A stretch of 13,350 nucleotides of DNA from Opitutia bacterium (GTDB lineage Bacteria; Verrucomicrobiota; Verrucomicrobiia; Opitutales; Opitutaceae), in assembly GCA_025351035.1 (NCBI GenBank), contig JANXWT010000330.1, positions 1-13,350 of the forward strand, read 5' to 3'. The notes below the pieces were generated by a model. That model saw nothing but the letters and a program-made list of their open reading frames with translations. It had not been told where the DNA came from and did not search any database. Both the position numbers and the translations under genes were made by a program. Within the stretch, counting starts at the first letter, position 1; each line of letters begins with the position of its first letter. Of this stretch, positions 7,336 to 13,350 are shown piece after piece.

Positions 7336-7365
7336 CTAGTAACTTGAGGCATGCGGAGGTGTAAA
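7336..7365 (-). promoter_or_regulatory. Candidate promoter of the glycosyltransferase operon
   Basis: On the minus strand TTTACA (7360-7365) and TACTAG (7336-7341) are 18 nt apart. The ATG at 7328 begins 7 nt after the -10, which would give an almost leaderless transcript. The -10 match is weak. Confidence 0.3.
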
Positions 7366-7431
7366 CCCCTTAAATGCTACGTCGCGTGGTCGCAGTCAGC
7401 CGCACTTGGCCCGACGACGCCCGCACATTGT

Positions 7432-7461
7432 TTGGACTTCCGTCTCCGCCCGCCTCAGCCT
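7432..7461 (+). promoter_or_regulatory. Candidate promoter of the thioesterase gene
   Basis: TTGGAC (7432-7437) and a GC-rich CAGCCT (7456-7461) are separated by 18 nt, 14 nt before the ATG. The -10 is poor by the usual consensus, but the same hexamer occurs at the equivalent place before the gene at 12296. Confidence 0.3.
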
Positions 7462-7475
7462 GAATTCACCACCCC

Positions 7476-7889
7476 ATGCTGGAATCCCGCGTCACCCTCC
7501 AAGTCCGCTACTCCGAGACCGACATGATGGGCGTCGTCTATCACGGCAGTTTCCTGCCCTGGCTCGAGGTCGGCCGCACGACGCTGCTGAAGGAATGCGG
7601 GTTGCCCTACCGCGAGATTGAGGCGCAGGGGTTCTATCTCCCCGTCGTCGAGGTCGGGATGAAATACCTGAAGCCCGCGCGCTATGACGACACGATCACG
7701 GTGATCACGCGGTTGGCCGAACGCCCGCTGGTGCGCATCCGGCTCGACTACGAAGTGCGCCGGGGCGACGAACTTCTCGTCGTTGCGCACACGCTGCACG
7801 GGTTCACCCGGCACAACGGCGGGCCGGCGCGTCCGCCGGCCGCGTTCACGGAGAAAATGCGCGCGCTGTTCGCGGCGAAAAAACATTAG
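7476..7889 (+). CDS. YbgC/4-hydroxybenzoyl-CoA thioesterase-like acyl-CoA thioesterase
   Basis: This is a 137-residue single hot-dog-fold protein, the usual size for the family. The N-terminal signature VRYSETDMMGVVYHGSF (10-26) carries the catalytic aspartate at D16 and the YHG histidine at H23, with E31 following in WLEVGR. Family members hydrolyse acyl-CoA thioesters in the cytoplasm. In many bacteria the YbgC type sits with the Tol-Pal genes, but here no tol gene is nearby. The next gene, queG, converges on it and the two stop codons overlap by 4 bp (7886-7889). There is therefore no room for a terminator between them. The substrate cannot be told from sequence. Confidence 0.88.
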   Translation: MLESRVTLQVRYSETDMMGVVYHGSFLPWLEVGRTTLLKECGLPYREIEAQGFYLPVVEVGMKYLKPARYDDTITVITRLAERPLVRIRLDYEVRRGDELLVVAHTLHGFTRHNGGPARPPAAFTEKMRALFAAKKH

Positions 7890-9073
7890 GCGCCAACTTC
7901 GGCCGCCGCATATTCGGCCAGCACGGCGGCCGCCGTTTCTTGCCCGCGCACAGCCGCCAACAACTCGCCCGCGCGCGCCCCCGCGATCCGGCGCACCGCC
8001 CACACGGCGTGGGTGCGCACCAGCGCCGAGTCGTGCATCGCGAGCAGCACGAGCGGTGGCAGCAGATCGGCGGCGCCGGAATTGCCCGCGACGATGCACG
8101 CGTTGCGCAGGAGCCCGGCGAGCTTCACGCGCTTGATCGCCGTGCCCCGAAAAATCTCGGCGAAGCGCGCCGGCGTCAGCGCGAGGATCTCGCGCAGAGT
8201 CAACTCGCCGATCTCGTCGCGCGCCGACAAGAGCAGGCTCCGGCCCGCCTGCGCAAAACGGTTCCACGGGCAAACCTCCAGGCACACATCGCAACCGTAG
8301 AGGCGGTCGCCAATCCCCGCGCGCAGCTCGCGCGGGATGACGCCCTTGTTCTCAATCGTCTGATACGAGATGCATCGCCGCGCATCCACGACGCCCGGCG
8401 CCGTGATCGCCTCCGTCGGGCACGCGTCGACGCACCGCGTGCATTTGCCGCAGAGCAGTCCTGCCGGCTCGCCGCCGTCGGGCGGCAAAGCTTTTTTCCG
8501 CAACGGCGCATCGGGCACGATGTCCGCGCGCGTCAGGATCGTCGCGAGCAAGAGCCAGTTGCCGTGCTGCTTCGAGATGAGCATGCCGTTCTTGCCGAGA
8601 AAACCAAGCCCGCTGCGCGCTGCCCAGCCGCGCTCCAGCACCGGTCCTGTATCGACGTAGTAGCGGTAGTCGCGCTCCCCCAGCCCGCAGATTTCCTCCA
8701 GCACTTTGCCCGCCGCGATGAGCCCCGGTTTGATCGTGTCGTGGTAATCGTCGTGCAAAGCGTAGCGCGCCCACATCGGGTTTTCGGTTTTGAGTTCCCG
8801 GTTCCCCGTTTCCGGTTTCCGCCAATAGTTCACGCCGAGGATGACCACGCTGCGCGCGCCGGGCAGCACGAGGTCGGGGTTCATCCGCTTCTCGGCCGTG
8901 CGCTCCATCCACGCTAGGTCGGCGTGCTGGCCGGCGGCGAGCCAGTCGCGCAAGCCAGCGCCCGTCGCACCGGCGCGCGCGAAACGCACCTCGTCGAACC
9001 CGAGCACCCGCAGCCGCGCGCGCAACGCTTCGCGCGGCTCACCGGACACTGCCGAATTGTTCGCCGGCTCCAT
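7886..9073 (-). CDS. queG: Epoxyqueuosine reductase QueG
   Basis: This 395-residue cytoplasmic enzyme carries out the last step of queuosine tRNA modification, cobalamin-dependent reduction of epoxyqueuosine to queuosine. The catalytic-aspartate motif is YVDTGPVLER (139-148, D141), followed by GFLGKNGML. Two [4Fe-4S] sites are visible: C208-x2-C211-x2-C214-x3-C218-P with C234 in RRCISYQTIENKG, and C261-x2-C264-x3-C268-P. A HEAT-like C-terminus (about 310-395, LVRTHAVWAVRRI) matches full-length QueG. The gene starts 3 nt after the aroK stop, so the two form an operon. Residues 85-98 are an unusual polar insertion encoded by a six-unit heptamer repeat (8780-8821) in a loop that varies in the family. 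Cluster and catalytic residues are intact, so function is probably kept. Confidence 0.95.
   Translation of the reverse strand: MEPANNSAVSGEPREALRARLRVLGFDEVRFARAGATGAGLRDWLAAGQHADLAWMERTAEKRMNPDLVLPGARSVVILGVNYWRKPETGNRELKTENPMWARYALHDDYHDTIKPGLIAAGKVLEEICGLGERDYRYYVDTGPVLERGWAARSGLGFLGKNGMLISKQHGNWLLLATILTRADIVPDAPLRKKALPPDGGEPAGLLCGKCTRCVDACPTEAITAPGVVDARRCISYQTIENKGVIPRELRAGIGDRLYGCDVCLEVCPWNRFAQAGRSLLLSARDEIGELTLREILALTPARFAEIFRGTAIKRVKLAGLLRNACIVAGNSGAADLLPPLVLLAMHDSALVRTHAVWAVRRIAGARAGELLAAVRGQETAAAVLAEYAAAEVGA
8780..8821 (-). repeat. Six-unit heptamer tandem repeat inside queG
   Basis: On the minus strand six consecutive 7-mers all end in AAC: CGGAAAC, CGGAAAC, GGGGAAC, CGGGAAC, TCAAAAC, CGAAAAC. 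The array is exactly 42 bp, so it keeps the frame and adds 14 codons (residues 85-98). The AT-rich units stand out from the very GC-rich gene around them. Confidence 0.8.
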
Positions 9074-9076
9074 CGC

Positions 9077-9622
9077 CTATTTTTTCCGCGCCGGCAGTTT
9101 GAGCTGCCGCTGGTAGAGCCGCAACACATGCGCCACGACTTCGCGCTGCGTCCGGCGATCCGTCAGCACCGTCAGCGCGGCGCGCCGGTAAACCGCCTCG
9201 CGTTGCGCGTAGAGTTCGCTGATGCGCGAGGCGCGATCCGCCACTTGCAGGAGCGGCCGGTGCGCTGTGTGCGTCGTGCGTTGCAGGATCATCGCCAGCG
9301 ACGCGTGCAGACACACGACCACTCCGCGCGCGAGCAACAGTTCCAGCATGCCATCCGGCACGATGAGCCCGCCGCCGCAAGCGACGACGCAACCCCTGGC
9401 CGGGTGGCCCTCGTCGATGAACTTCCGCTCCAGTCCGCGGAAAGCCGCTTCGCCGTCCTCGGAAAATATTTCCGCCACCGGCCGACCCGCCGTGCGCTCG
9501 ATCTCGCGGTCGCTGTCGAGAAACTCCGCGCCGAGTTCGCGCGCCACCTGCCGGCCCACGGTGGTTTTGCCCGTGCCCATGAAACCCACGAGGTAAAGAT
9601 TGGGAATGTCCGGCGCTGTCAT
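9077..9622 (-). CDS. aroK: Shikimate kinase
   Basis: This is a 181-residue cytoplasmic kinase that phosphorylates shikimate at the 3-hydroxyl with ATP, the fifth step of the chorismate pathway. The Walker A loop is GFMGTGKT (13-20, K19). LDSD (35-38) contains the substrate- and Mg-binding aspartates. FRGLE (61-65) carries the shikimate-binding arginine, and the glycine-rich ACGGG (81-85) also binds shikimate. RPLL (122-125) forms the lid, and Y-x-x-R-E-x-x-Y occurs near 138-145. Length and motif order fit AroK closely. It is the first gene of an operon with queG, which starts 3 nt later. No other aromatic-pathway gene is nearby. A divergent threonine aldolase gene begins 120 bp away. Confidence 0.95.
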   Translation of the reverse strand: MTAPDIPNLYLVGFMGTGKTTVGRQVARELGAEFLDSDREIERTAGRPVAEIFSEDGEAAFRGLERKFIDEGHPARGCVVACGGGLIVPDGMLELLLARGVVVCLHASLAMILQRTTHTAHRPLLQVADRASRISELYAQREAVYRRAALTVLTDRRTQREVVAHVLRLYQRQLKLPARKK

Positions 9623-9633
9623 CGCGAGGCGGC

Positions 9634-9662
9634 AGGCAACACCGCGCCGCGCGCCCCTGCAA
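9634..9662 (-). promoter_or_regulatory. Candidate promoter of aroK-queG
   Basis: On the minus strand TTGCAG (9657-9662) and TTGCCT (9634-9639) are separated by 17 nt, 11 nt before the aroK ATG. The -10 is GC-rich and weak by the housekeeping consensus. Confidence 0.25.
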
Positions 9663-9742
9663 GCGTCAAGCCGGGCAAGATCATCACCTGTTCACCACAC
9701 TTCCGTCTGTTCATGGGGCGCGAAAAATAGCACGCTGCCGCC

Positions 9743-10810
9743 ATGTCTGCGCCGCCGCCCGCCCCCGAACACAATTACAACTTCGCCAGCGACAACACCG
9801 CGGGCATCGCGCCGGAGGCGTGGGCGGCGCTTGCCACCGCCAACTCCGGTCGCACGCCCTCCTACGGTGACGATGCCTGGACGGCCCGCGCGAAGCAGCT
9901 CATCAGCGAAATCTTCGAGCGCGACTGCGCGGTGTTCTTTGTCTTCAACGGCACGGCAGCCAACGCCCTCGCGCTCGCGCACCTCTGCCGCAGCTACCAG
10001 GCGGTGCTCTGCCACAACTTTTCCCACGTCGACACCGACGAGTGCAGCGCGCCGGAGTTTTTCACCGGCGGCGCCAAGATCATCCCGATCGCCGGCCCGT
10101 GCGGCAAACTCCGGCCCGCCGATGTCGAGTCGGTGATCAACCGCGAGCACGGCGTGCACTACCCGCGGCCCGGCGTGCTCTCGCTCACCCAGTCCACCGA
10201 GTGGGGCACGGTTTACACGCCGGCGGAAATCCGCGCGCTCAGCGACCTCGCGAAGGCCCACGGCGTCGCGGTGCACATGGACGGCGCGCGTTTCGCCAAC
10301 GCGGCCGCGGCGCTCGCTGTGCGCGGCGTCAAGCCCGCCGACTTCACCTGGCGCGCGGGCGTGGACGTGCTGTGTTTCGGCGGCACGAAGAACGGCATGA
10401 ACACCACGGAGGCCGTCGTGTTTTTCCATCCGGAGCAGGCGCGCGATTTCGATTTCCGCGTGAAGCAGGCCGGACAGCTCGCGTCGAAACAGCGCTTCGC
10501 CGCCGCGCAGTGGTGCGGCCTGCTCGAGGGCGGCGCGTGGCTGCGGCACGCCGCGCACGCCAACGGGCTCGCGCAGGAACTCGCGGCGGCGCTGCGCCGG
10601 TTGCCCAGCGTCAAACTGATCGTCGAGCCGGAAGTGAACGGCGTGTTCGTCGAGATGCCCCTCGCCGCCGCGCGGGCGCTGTGGGCGCAAGGCTGGCATT
10701 TTTATCCGTTCCTCACCGCGAGCGGCTACCGGCTCATGTGCTCGTGGGCGACCGAGCGGGCGGAACTGGCGCGGTTCATCGCGGATCTGGAGCAAGCGGT
10801 CGCCGGCTGA
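9743..10810 (+). CDS. ltaE: Low-specificity L-threonine aldolase (PLP-dependent, fold type I)
   Basis: This 355-residue cytoplasmic enzyme cleaves L-threonine or allo-threonine to glycine and acetaldehyde, and may accept other beta-hydroxy amino acids. The start FASDNTAGIAPEAW matches the opening of the family. YGDD (41-44) and FNGTAAN (68-74) form the cofactor phosphate-binding part. HVDTDECSAPEFF (95-107) is typical of one subgroup, HMDGARFAN (178-186) supplies the aspartate that pairs with the pyridine nitrogen, and the cofactor-binding lysine is K216 in FGGTKNG. Length is normal. The gene is divergent from aroK and is followed 49 nt later by a small secreted-protein gene with no terminator between. 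I cannot separate L-threonine from L-allo-threonine preference. Confidence 0.92.
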   Translation: MSAPPPAPEHNYNFASDNTAGIAPEAWAALATANSGRTPSYGDDAWTARAKQLISEIFERDCAVFFVFNGTAANALALAHLCRSYQAVLCHNFSHVDTDECSAPEFFTGGAKIIPIAGPCGKLRPADVESVINREHGVHYPRPGVLSLTQSTEWGTVYTPAEIRALSDLAKAHGVAVHMDGARFANAAAALAVRGVKPADFTWRAGVDVLCFGGTKNGMNTTEAVVFFHPEQARDFDFRVKQAGQLASKQRFAAAQWCGLLEGGAWLRHAAHANGLAQELAAALRRLPSVKLIVEPEVNGVFVEMPLAAARALWAQGWHFYPFLTASGYRLMCSWATERAELARFIADLEQAVAG

Positions 10811-10825
10811 CCGGCAGCACCCGGC

Positions 10826-10853
10826 TTGCATCAGCGGAAATTTGCGCTACGGT
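10826..10853 (+). promoter_or_regulatory. Candidate promoter giving a leaderless transcript for the Cys-rich gene
   Basis: TTGCAT (10826-10831) and TACGGT (10848-10853) are 16 nt apart. The ATG at 10860 begins 6 nt after the -10, so transcription would start about at the ATG itself. Confidence 0.3.
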
Positions 10854-10859
10854 GCCAGC

Positions 10860-11210
10860 ATGAAATCCTCCCTTCGCCCCGCCGCTGTCGTTTTCTTCCT
10901 CGTCCTCGGAACCGCTGTTTTCGCCGCCGACAAACCTGCCGACAAGAAAGATGTCCCCAAGGCTGACTCATGCGCGTGCTGCAAGGACGGGAAGGATTGC
11001 AAGGACAAGGACTGCAAGTGCGAGAAGTGCGCCGAGAAACCCAAGCTCGTCATGCTGACCGGCTCCCGGATTCCGCAGCGGATCACCAAGCAGGGCCGGA
11101 TCACCGACGGGATCAACCCCGTGACTGTGTTCACCAGCGAGGATCTCGCCGCCACGGGCGAGACCGACCTCGCCGCGGCGCTGCGCAAATTGCATCCCTC
11201 CATCCGCTGA
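10860..11210 (+). CDS. Small secreted Cys-rich protein with an isolated TonB-plug-like segment
   Basis: This is a 116-residue protein of no recognised function. Residues 1-22 form a signal peptide (basic start, hydrophobic AAVVFFLVLGTAVFA). A Lys/Asp-rich stretch then carries seven cysteines (38, 40, 41, 47, 52, 54, 57) in CxCC, C and CxCxxC spacing, resembling a metal- or redox-active cluster. Residues 63-116 look like the start of a TonB-dependent receptor plug: LTGSRIP (67-73), NPVTVFTSEDLAATG (86-100) and DLAAALRKL (103-111). There the protein simply stops, with no receptor barrel after it. An intrinsic terminator 22 bp beyond the stop argues that this is a complete small gene rather than a broken receptor. 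A TTG in frame at 10842 would add six residues. I prefer the ATG because it begins the signal peptide and sits just after a candidate -10. Confidence 0.7.
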   Translation: MKSSLRPAAVVFFLVLGTAVFAADKPADKKDVPKADSCACCKDGKDCKDKDCKCEKCAEKPKLVMLTGSRIPQRITKQGRITDGINPVTVFTSEDLAATGETDLAAALRKLHPSIR

Positions 11211-11232
11211 TTTTCTCCAGCCTTTGAAAAGC

Positions 11233-11263
11233 AAAACGCCCTCCCGGTTTGGGAGGGCGTTTT
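11233..11263. terminator. Bidirectional intrinsic terminator
   Basis: A 13-bp perfect stem (AAAACGCCCTCCC at 11233-11245 against 11251-11263) has a 5-nt loop, with Ts at the 3' end of the stem on both strands. It lies between two convergent genes, 22 bp after the Cys-rich gene and 19 bp after the FKBP gene, and can serve both. Confidence 0.9.
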
Positions 11264-11282
11264 CATTGAAAGCAATCGCAGC

Positions 11283-12122
11283 TTACTTGGCCGCGGGCAC
11301 CGCGGGCGGGGCGTCCTTCACTTCGAGCAATTCCACTTCGAAGACGAGCGCGGCGGAGGGCGGAATCGTGCCTTGCAGACCATCGTCGCCGTAAGCGAGG
11401 TGCGGGGGAATGAAGAGCCGGATCTTGCCGCCGACATTGATCTTTTGCAGGCCCTCAAACAGGCCGGGAATGGTGCCGCCGCCGCTGGCGTCGGGCGGTT
11501 GCAAGACGAATTCAACGGGCTGGTTGTTCGCCACCGAATTGGCAAACACCTGACCCGACAGCGACGAGCCGATGTAATGAACCTTCACGTGCTGGCCGGC
11601 CTTGGGAAACGCGCCGGTGCCAAGCTTGATGATTTCGAAGCGCAGGCCGTCAGGCATCTCCTGCACGTTTTTATTTTCCTTCAGCTTCGTGAAGAAGGTC
11701 GCGGCTTCGTTCAGGTTCCGCTGGCGCACCTTGGCCAGCAGCAACTCATTCTTCTTCGCGAGGAGGGCTTCCATCTCCGGTGCGACCGTCTGCATGTCGA
11801 CCGGCGGCGGCTGGCCCGCGGCGGCCCCGAGCAAACCGCGCGCCATGGCCTCCGTCTGCTCCTTGGTATATTCGAGATCGGCGAGATTCATGCGCAGGCC
11901 CAGATACCAGCCGTAGGCTTCCATGATCTGCACGTCGTTGTATTTGGGCGCGGCCGGCTTCGCGGGGGCGGCGGGCGCGACCGCCGGGGTCTGTCCGGCC
12001 GTGGCGGCGGGCTGGCCGGCGTTCACGCTCGGGATGCTAAACTTGACCGGCTCGTCGGCCGAGACGGCAACCAACAGGCCCATGCTGACGAGACCTGCGC
12101 TGAGTTTGGTGATGAATTTCAT
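11283..12122 (-). CDS. Periplasmic FKBP-type peptidyl-prolyl isomerase with FKBP_N-like dimerisation region
   Basis: This is a 279-residue protein from the ATG at 12122. That start gives a signal peptide (MKFITKLSAG, hydrophobic core, VSA before DEP), so export is expected. The same frame opens 41 codons earlier, but those codons lack signal-peptide character. An Ala/Pro-rich linker (35-60) leads to an FKBP_N-like helical region (about 61-150), then the FKBP domain (about 160-267): VHYIG (181-185), IPGLFEGL (218-225), IPPHLAYG (238-245), IPPSAALVFEVELL (253-266). The family isomerises peptidyl-proline bonds and often acts as a chaperone for outer-membrane proteins. The usual FDSS motif reads FANS (193-196), and the usual IPGW tryptophan is L221. 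The catalytic efficiency may therefore be low, with the chaperone role dominant. It is monocistronic, with a terminator right after the stop. Confidence 0.9.
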   Translation of the reverse strand: MKFITKLSAGLVSMGLLVAVSADEPVKFSIPSVNAGQPAATAGQTPAVAPAAPAKPAAPKYNDVQIMEAYGWYLGLRMNLADLEYTKEQTEAMARGLLGAAAGQPPPVDMQTVAPEMEALLAKKNELLLAKVRQRNLNEAATFFTKLKENKNVQEMPDGLRFEIIKLGTGAFPKAGQHVKVHYIGSSLSGQVFANSVANNQPVEFVLQPPDASGGGTIPGLFEGLQKINVGGKIRLFIPPHLAYGDDGLQGTIPPSAALVFEVELLEVKDAPPAVPAAK

Positions 12123-12256
12123 AGAGTAATCTTGTCCGGTTGGGAAACGGCCCGGATGGTTTTGTGCCGTAAAAGGCGCGAAATTGCTCACCTCCCCCGG
12201 AAAAATCAATCCCTTTGGCGCGTATTTCTCAAGCTGACCCGGCACGCACTCCCGCC

Positions 12257-12285
12257 TTGTCAGCCCGCCGGCTGTTCCCCAGCCT
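12257..12285 (+). promoter_or_regulatory. Candidate promoter of the gene at the right edge
   Basis: TTGTCA (12257-12262) and CAGCCT (12280-12285) are 17 nt apart, 10 nt before the ATG at 12296. The arrangement copies that before the thioesterase gene. No other feature was seen in the 173-bp divergent gap 12123-12295. Confidence 0.3.
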
Positions 12286-12295
12286 CATCAATCCC

Positions 12296-13350
12296 ATGAA
12301 CGAAAACCAATTCTGGCACAGCACCGACGGCCAGATTCTGACGGTCAGGAACAAGGATGGCGACGCCGTCTCCCTCACTTTGGCCTTTTGGCCCCGCCAT
12401 CCGCCGGAAATGGGATTCCTGAAGGCCCATCTCCCCGACCTTCATTTCACCGAACGCAGCTCCCTCGCGCGCATCGGCATCGAGATGATCCGCCAGGGCG
12501 AGGTGATCGTCGACAACAACCGCCTCATCATCGAAGTCGACGCCTTCATCTACGACCACGCGTTTCCCAACGCCGAATATTTCAAGAAACTCCTCCGTCC
12601 CGGCGTGCCCGTCGGCCGCCTGTTCTACGCCCCCAAGGCCGCCAAACTCACCACCGACGAAATTTGGACCGCCCTCAAGGCCAACCAGCTTAAATTGCCC
12701 AGCACGATTTCGATCGACCGCCTCGGCCGCGTCTATCTCACCCCGCACAAGGTCCATTACACCCTCAATCCGAAACTCAACCGCTCCGCTTTCGAGCGCA
12801 TCGTCTCCGGCGAGGCCGGCCGCGGCTTCCTCGACAAAATCCAGCTCCGCCACGACACCGAGATGCTCTCCATCCCGCCCCGCTCCGGCGTGCTCACCAG
12901 TTGTTCGATGTATCTCAAGGAGCACTTCGTCGTCCTCAACCGCGGCGAGGACAATTTCGGCATCCACACCTCCGCCGTGCTCCTCGATCCGATCAAGACT
13001 TTCGGCACGAACATCATGCTCGAAATCTACAACTCCGGCGACCAGCCCGTCGTCAACCCCGTCGTTTCCGTCGAGATTTTCCACTCCCCGCCCATCCCCA
13101 ACCCCGAGGTCAAGTCCCTCGAGAAACGCCGCAAGCTCCTCGTGTCGATGTCGACCACTCTCTACAAGTGCCTCGACGACAATCCGCCCAAGGCCACCGG
13201 CGATCTCCGCCCCAAGACCCACATCACCGTCCGGGGCCAGAGCGCCCTCATGGAGAACCACTCGCTCTTCCTCAACTTCGACGAGTTCCGCGCCCGCGCC
13301 GCGAAAAACAAGAGCGCCACTCTGGAGGAGCTTACCGACTCCTGCGGCTA
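12296..13350 (+). CDS. Uncharacterised protein with a dCTP deaminase/dUTPase-like segment, 3' end outside the window
   Basis: From the ATG at 12296 the frame is open for 351 codons to the window edge, so the protein is at least that long unless the next base makes a stop codon (the last two bases are TA). Codons strongly favour C in the third position, as expected for a real gene here. I do not recognise the full family. Residues about 193-262 resemble the core of the dCTP deaminase/dUTPase fold: a proline-led strand (IPPRSGVLTSCSMYL), then HTSAVLLDPIKTFGTNIMLEI (224-244), then YNSGDQPVVNPVVSVEIF (245-262). This parallels the family's DPGF-G-LEL-N-G-P pattern, although the glycine after DP is absent here. 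A second resemblance, RSSLARIGIEM (54-64), recalls the SSLARLG loop of dCTP deaminase but lies in the wrong order. There is no signal peptide or membrane helix, so a cytoplasmic location is likely. Enzyme activity is not claimed. Confidence 0.7.
   Translation, partial: MNENQFWHSTDGQILTVRNKDGDAVSLTLAFWPRHPPEMGFLKAHLPDLHFTERSSLARIGIEMIRQGEVIVDNNRLIIEVDAFIYDHAFPNAEYFKKLLRPGVPVGRLFYAPKAAKLTTDEIWTALKANQLKLPSTISIDRLGRVYLTPHKVHYTLNPKLNRSAFERIVSGEAGRGFLDKIQLRHDTEMLSIPPRSGVLTSCSMYLKEHFVVLNRGEDNFGIHTSAVLLDPIKTFGTNIMLEIYNSGDQPVVNPVVSVEIFHSPPIPNPEVKSLEKRRKLLVSMSTTLYKCLDDNPPKATGDLRPKTHITVRGQSALMENHSLFLNFDEFRARAAKNKSATLEELTDSCG

Noticed and set aside
9692..10831. 379-codon minus-strand frame opposite the threonine aldolase gene
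   Set aside because: The plus strand encodes an unmistakable PLP enzyme, and the minus frame is Arg/Gly/Ala/His-rich shadow.
10860..11210. Simple truncated TonB-dependent receptor pseudogene
   Set aside because: The Cys-rich module before the plug motif, the clean signal peptide and the intrinsic terminator directly after the stop favour a complete small gene. Truncation remains possible and is named as the refuting result.
12260..13261. 333-codon minus-strand frame, Gly/Glu/Val-rich
   Set aside because: It lies opposite the open plus-strand frame from 12296. The plus frame shows strand-like hydrophobic patterning and C-ending codons, while the minus frame is low-complexity shadow text.

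Overview
The window is bacterial, GC-rich chromosomal DNA. It probably comes from the Verrucomicrobiota, most likely Opitutales/Opitutaceae. That placement is inferred from the mix of families (GT-C/TPR proteins, FKBP-type isomerase, TonB-plug-like fragment, YadA-type adhesin), from the almost complete lack of Shine-Dalgarno sites, and from the kind of short intergenic repeats present. No rRNA or single decisive marker supports it.

Left part (1-3202): a 5'-truncated remnant of an M28-type peptidase runs off the left edge on the minus strand. It stops abruptly at a GC hairpin. A repeat-rich spacer follows, then a strong intrinsic terminator for a 735-residue Ala/Thr-rich protein with a YadA-type C-terminal anchor (trimeric autotransporter-like, minus strand). 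The 520-bp gap upstream of that gene is a patchwork of degenerate short repeats.

Centre (3203-7352): an apparent minus-strand operon encodes a 63-residue membrane peptide and two tandem paralogues (687 and 626 residues). Each paralogue has a polytopic GT-C/TMTC-like membrane half and a C-terminal TPR array. The two large genes overlap by 20 bp. Together with the Thr-rich adhesin downstream, they suggest a surface-protein O-glycosylation locus. This is a hypothesis.

Right part (7353-13350): mostly conserved single-copy genes. These are a YbgC-like thioesterase (+), an aroK-queG operon (-) that converges on it, a threonine aldolase (+), a small secreted Cys-rich protein that carries an isolated TonB-plug-like segment (+), a periplasmic FKBP-type isomerase with substituted active-site residues (-), and an uncharacterised gene that is still open at the right edge (+). 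The last gene product carries a segment resembling the dCTP deaminase/dUTPase fold. A bidirectional terminator separates the Cys-rich gene from the FKBP gene.

No tRNA, rRNA, CRISPR array, transposase, integrase or phage gene was seen.
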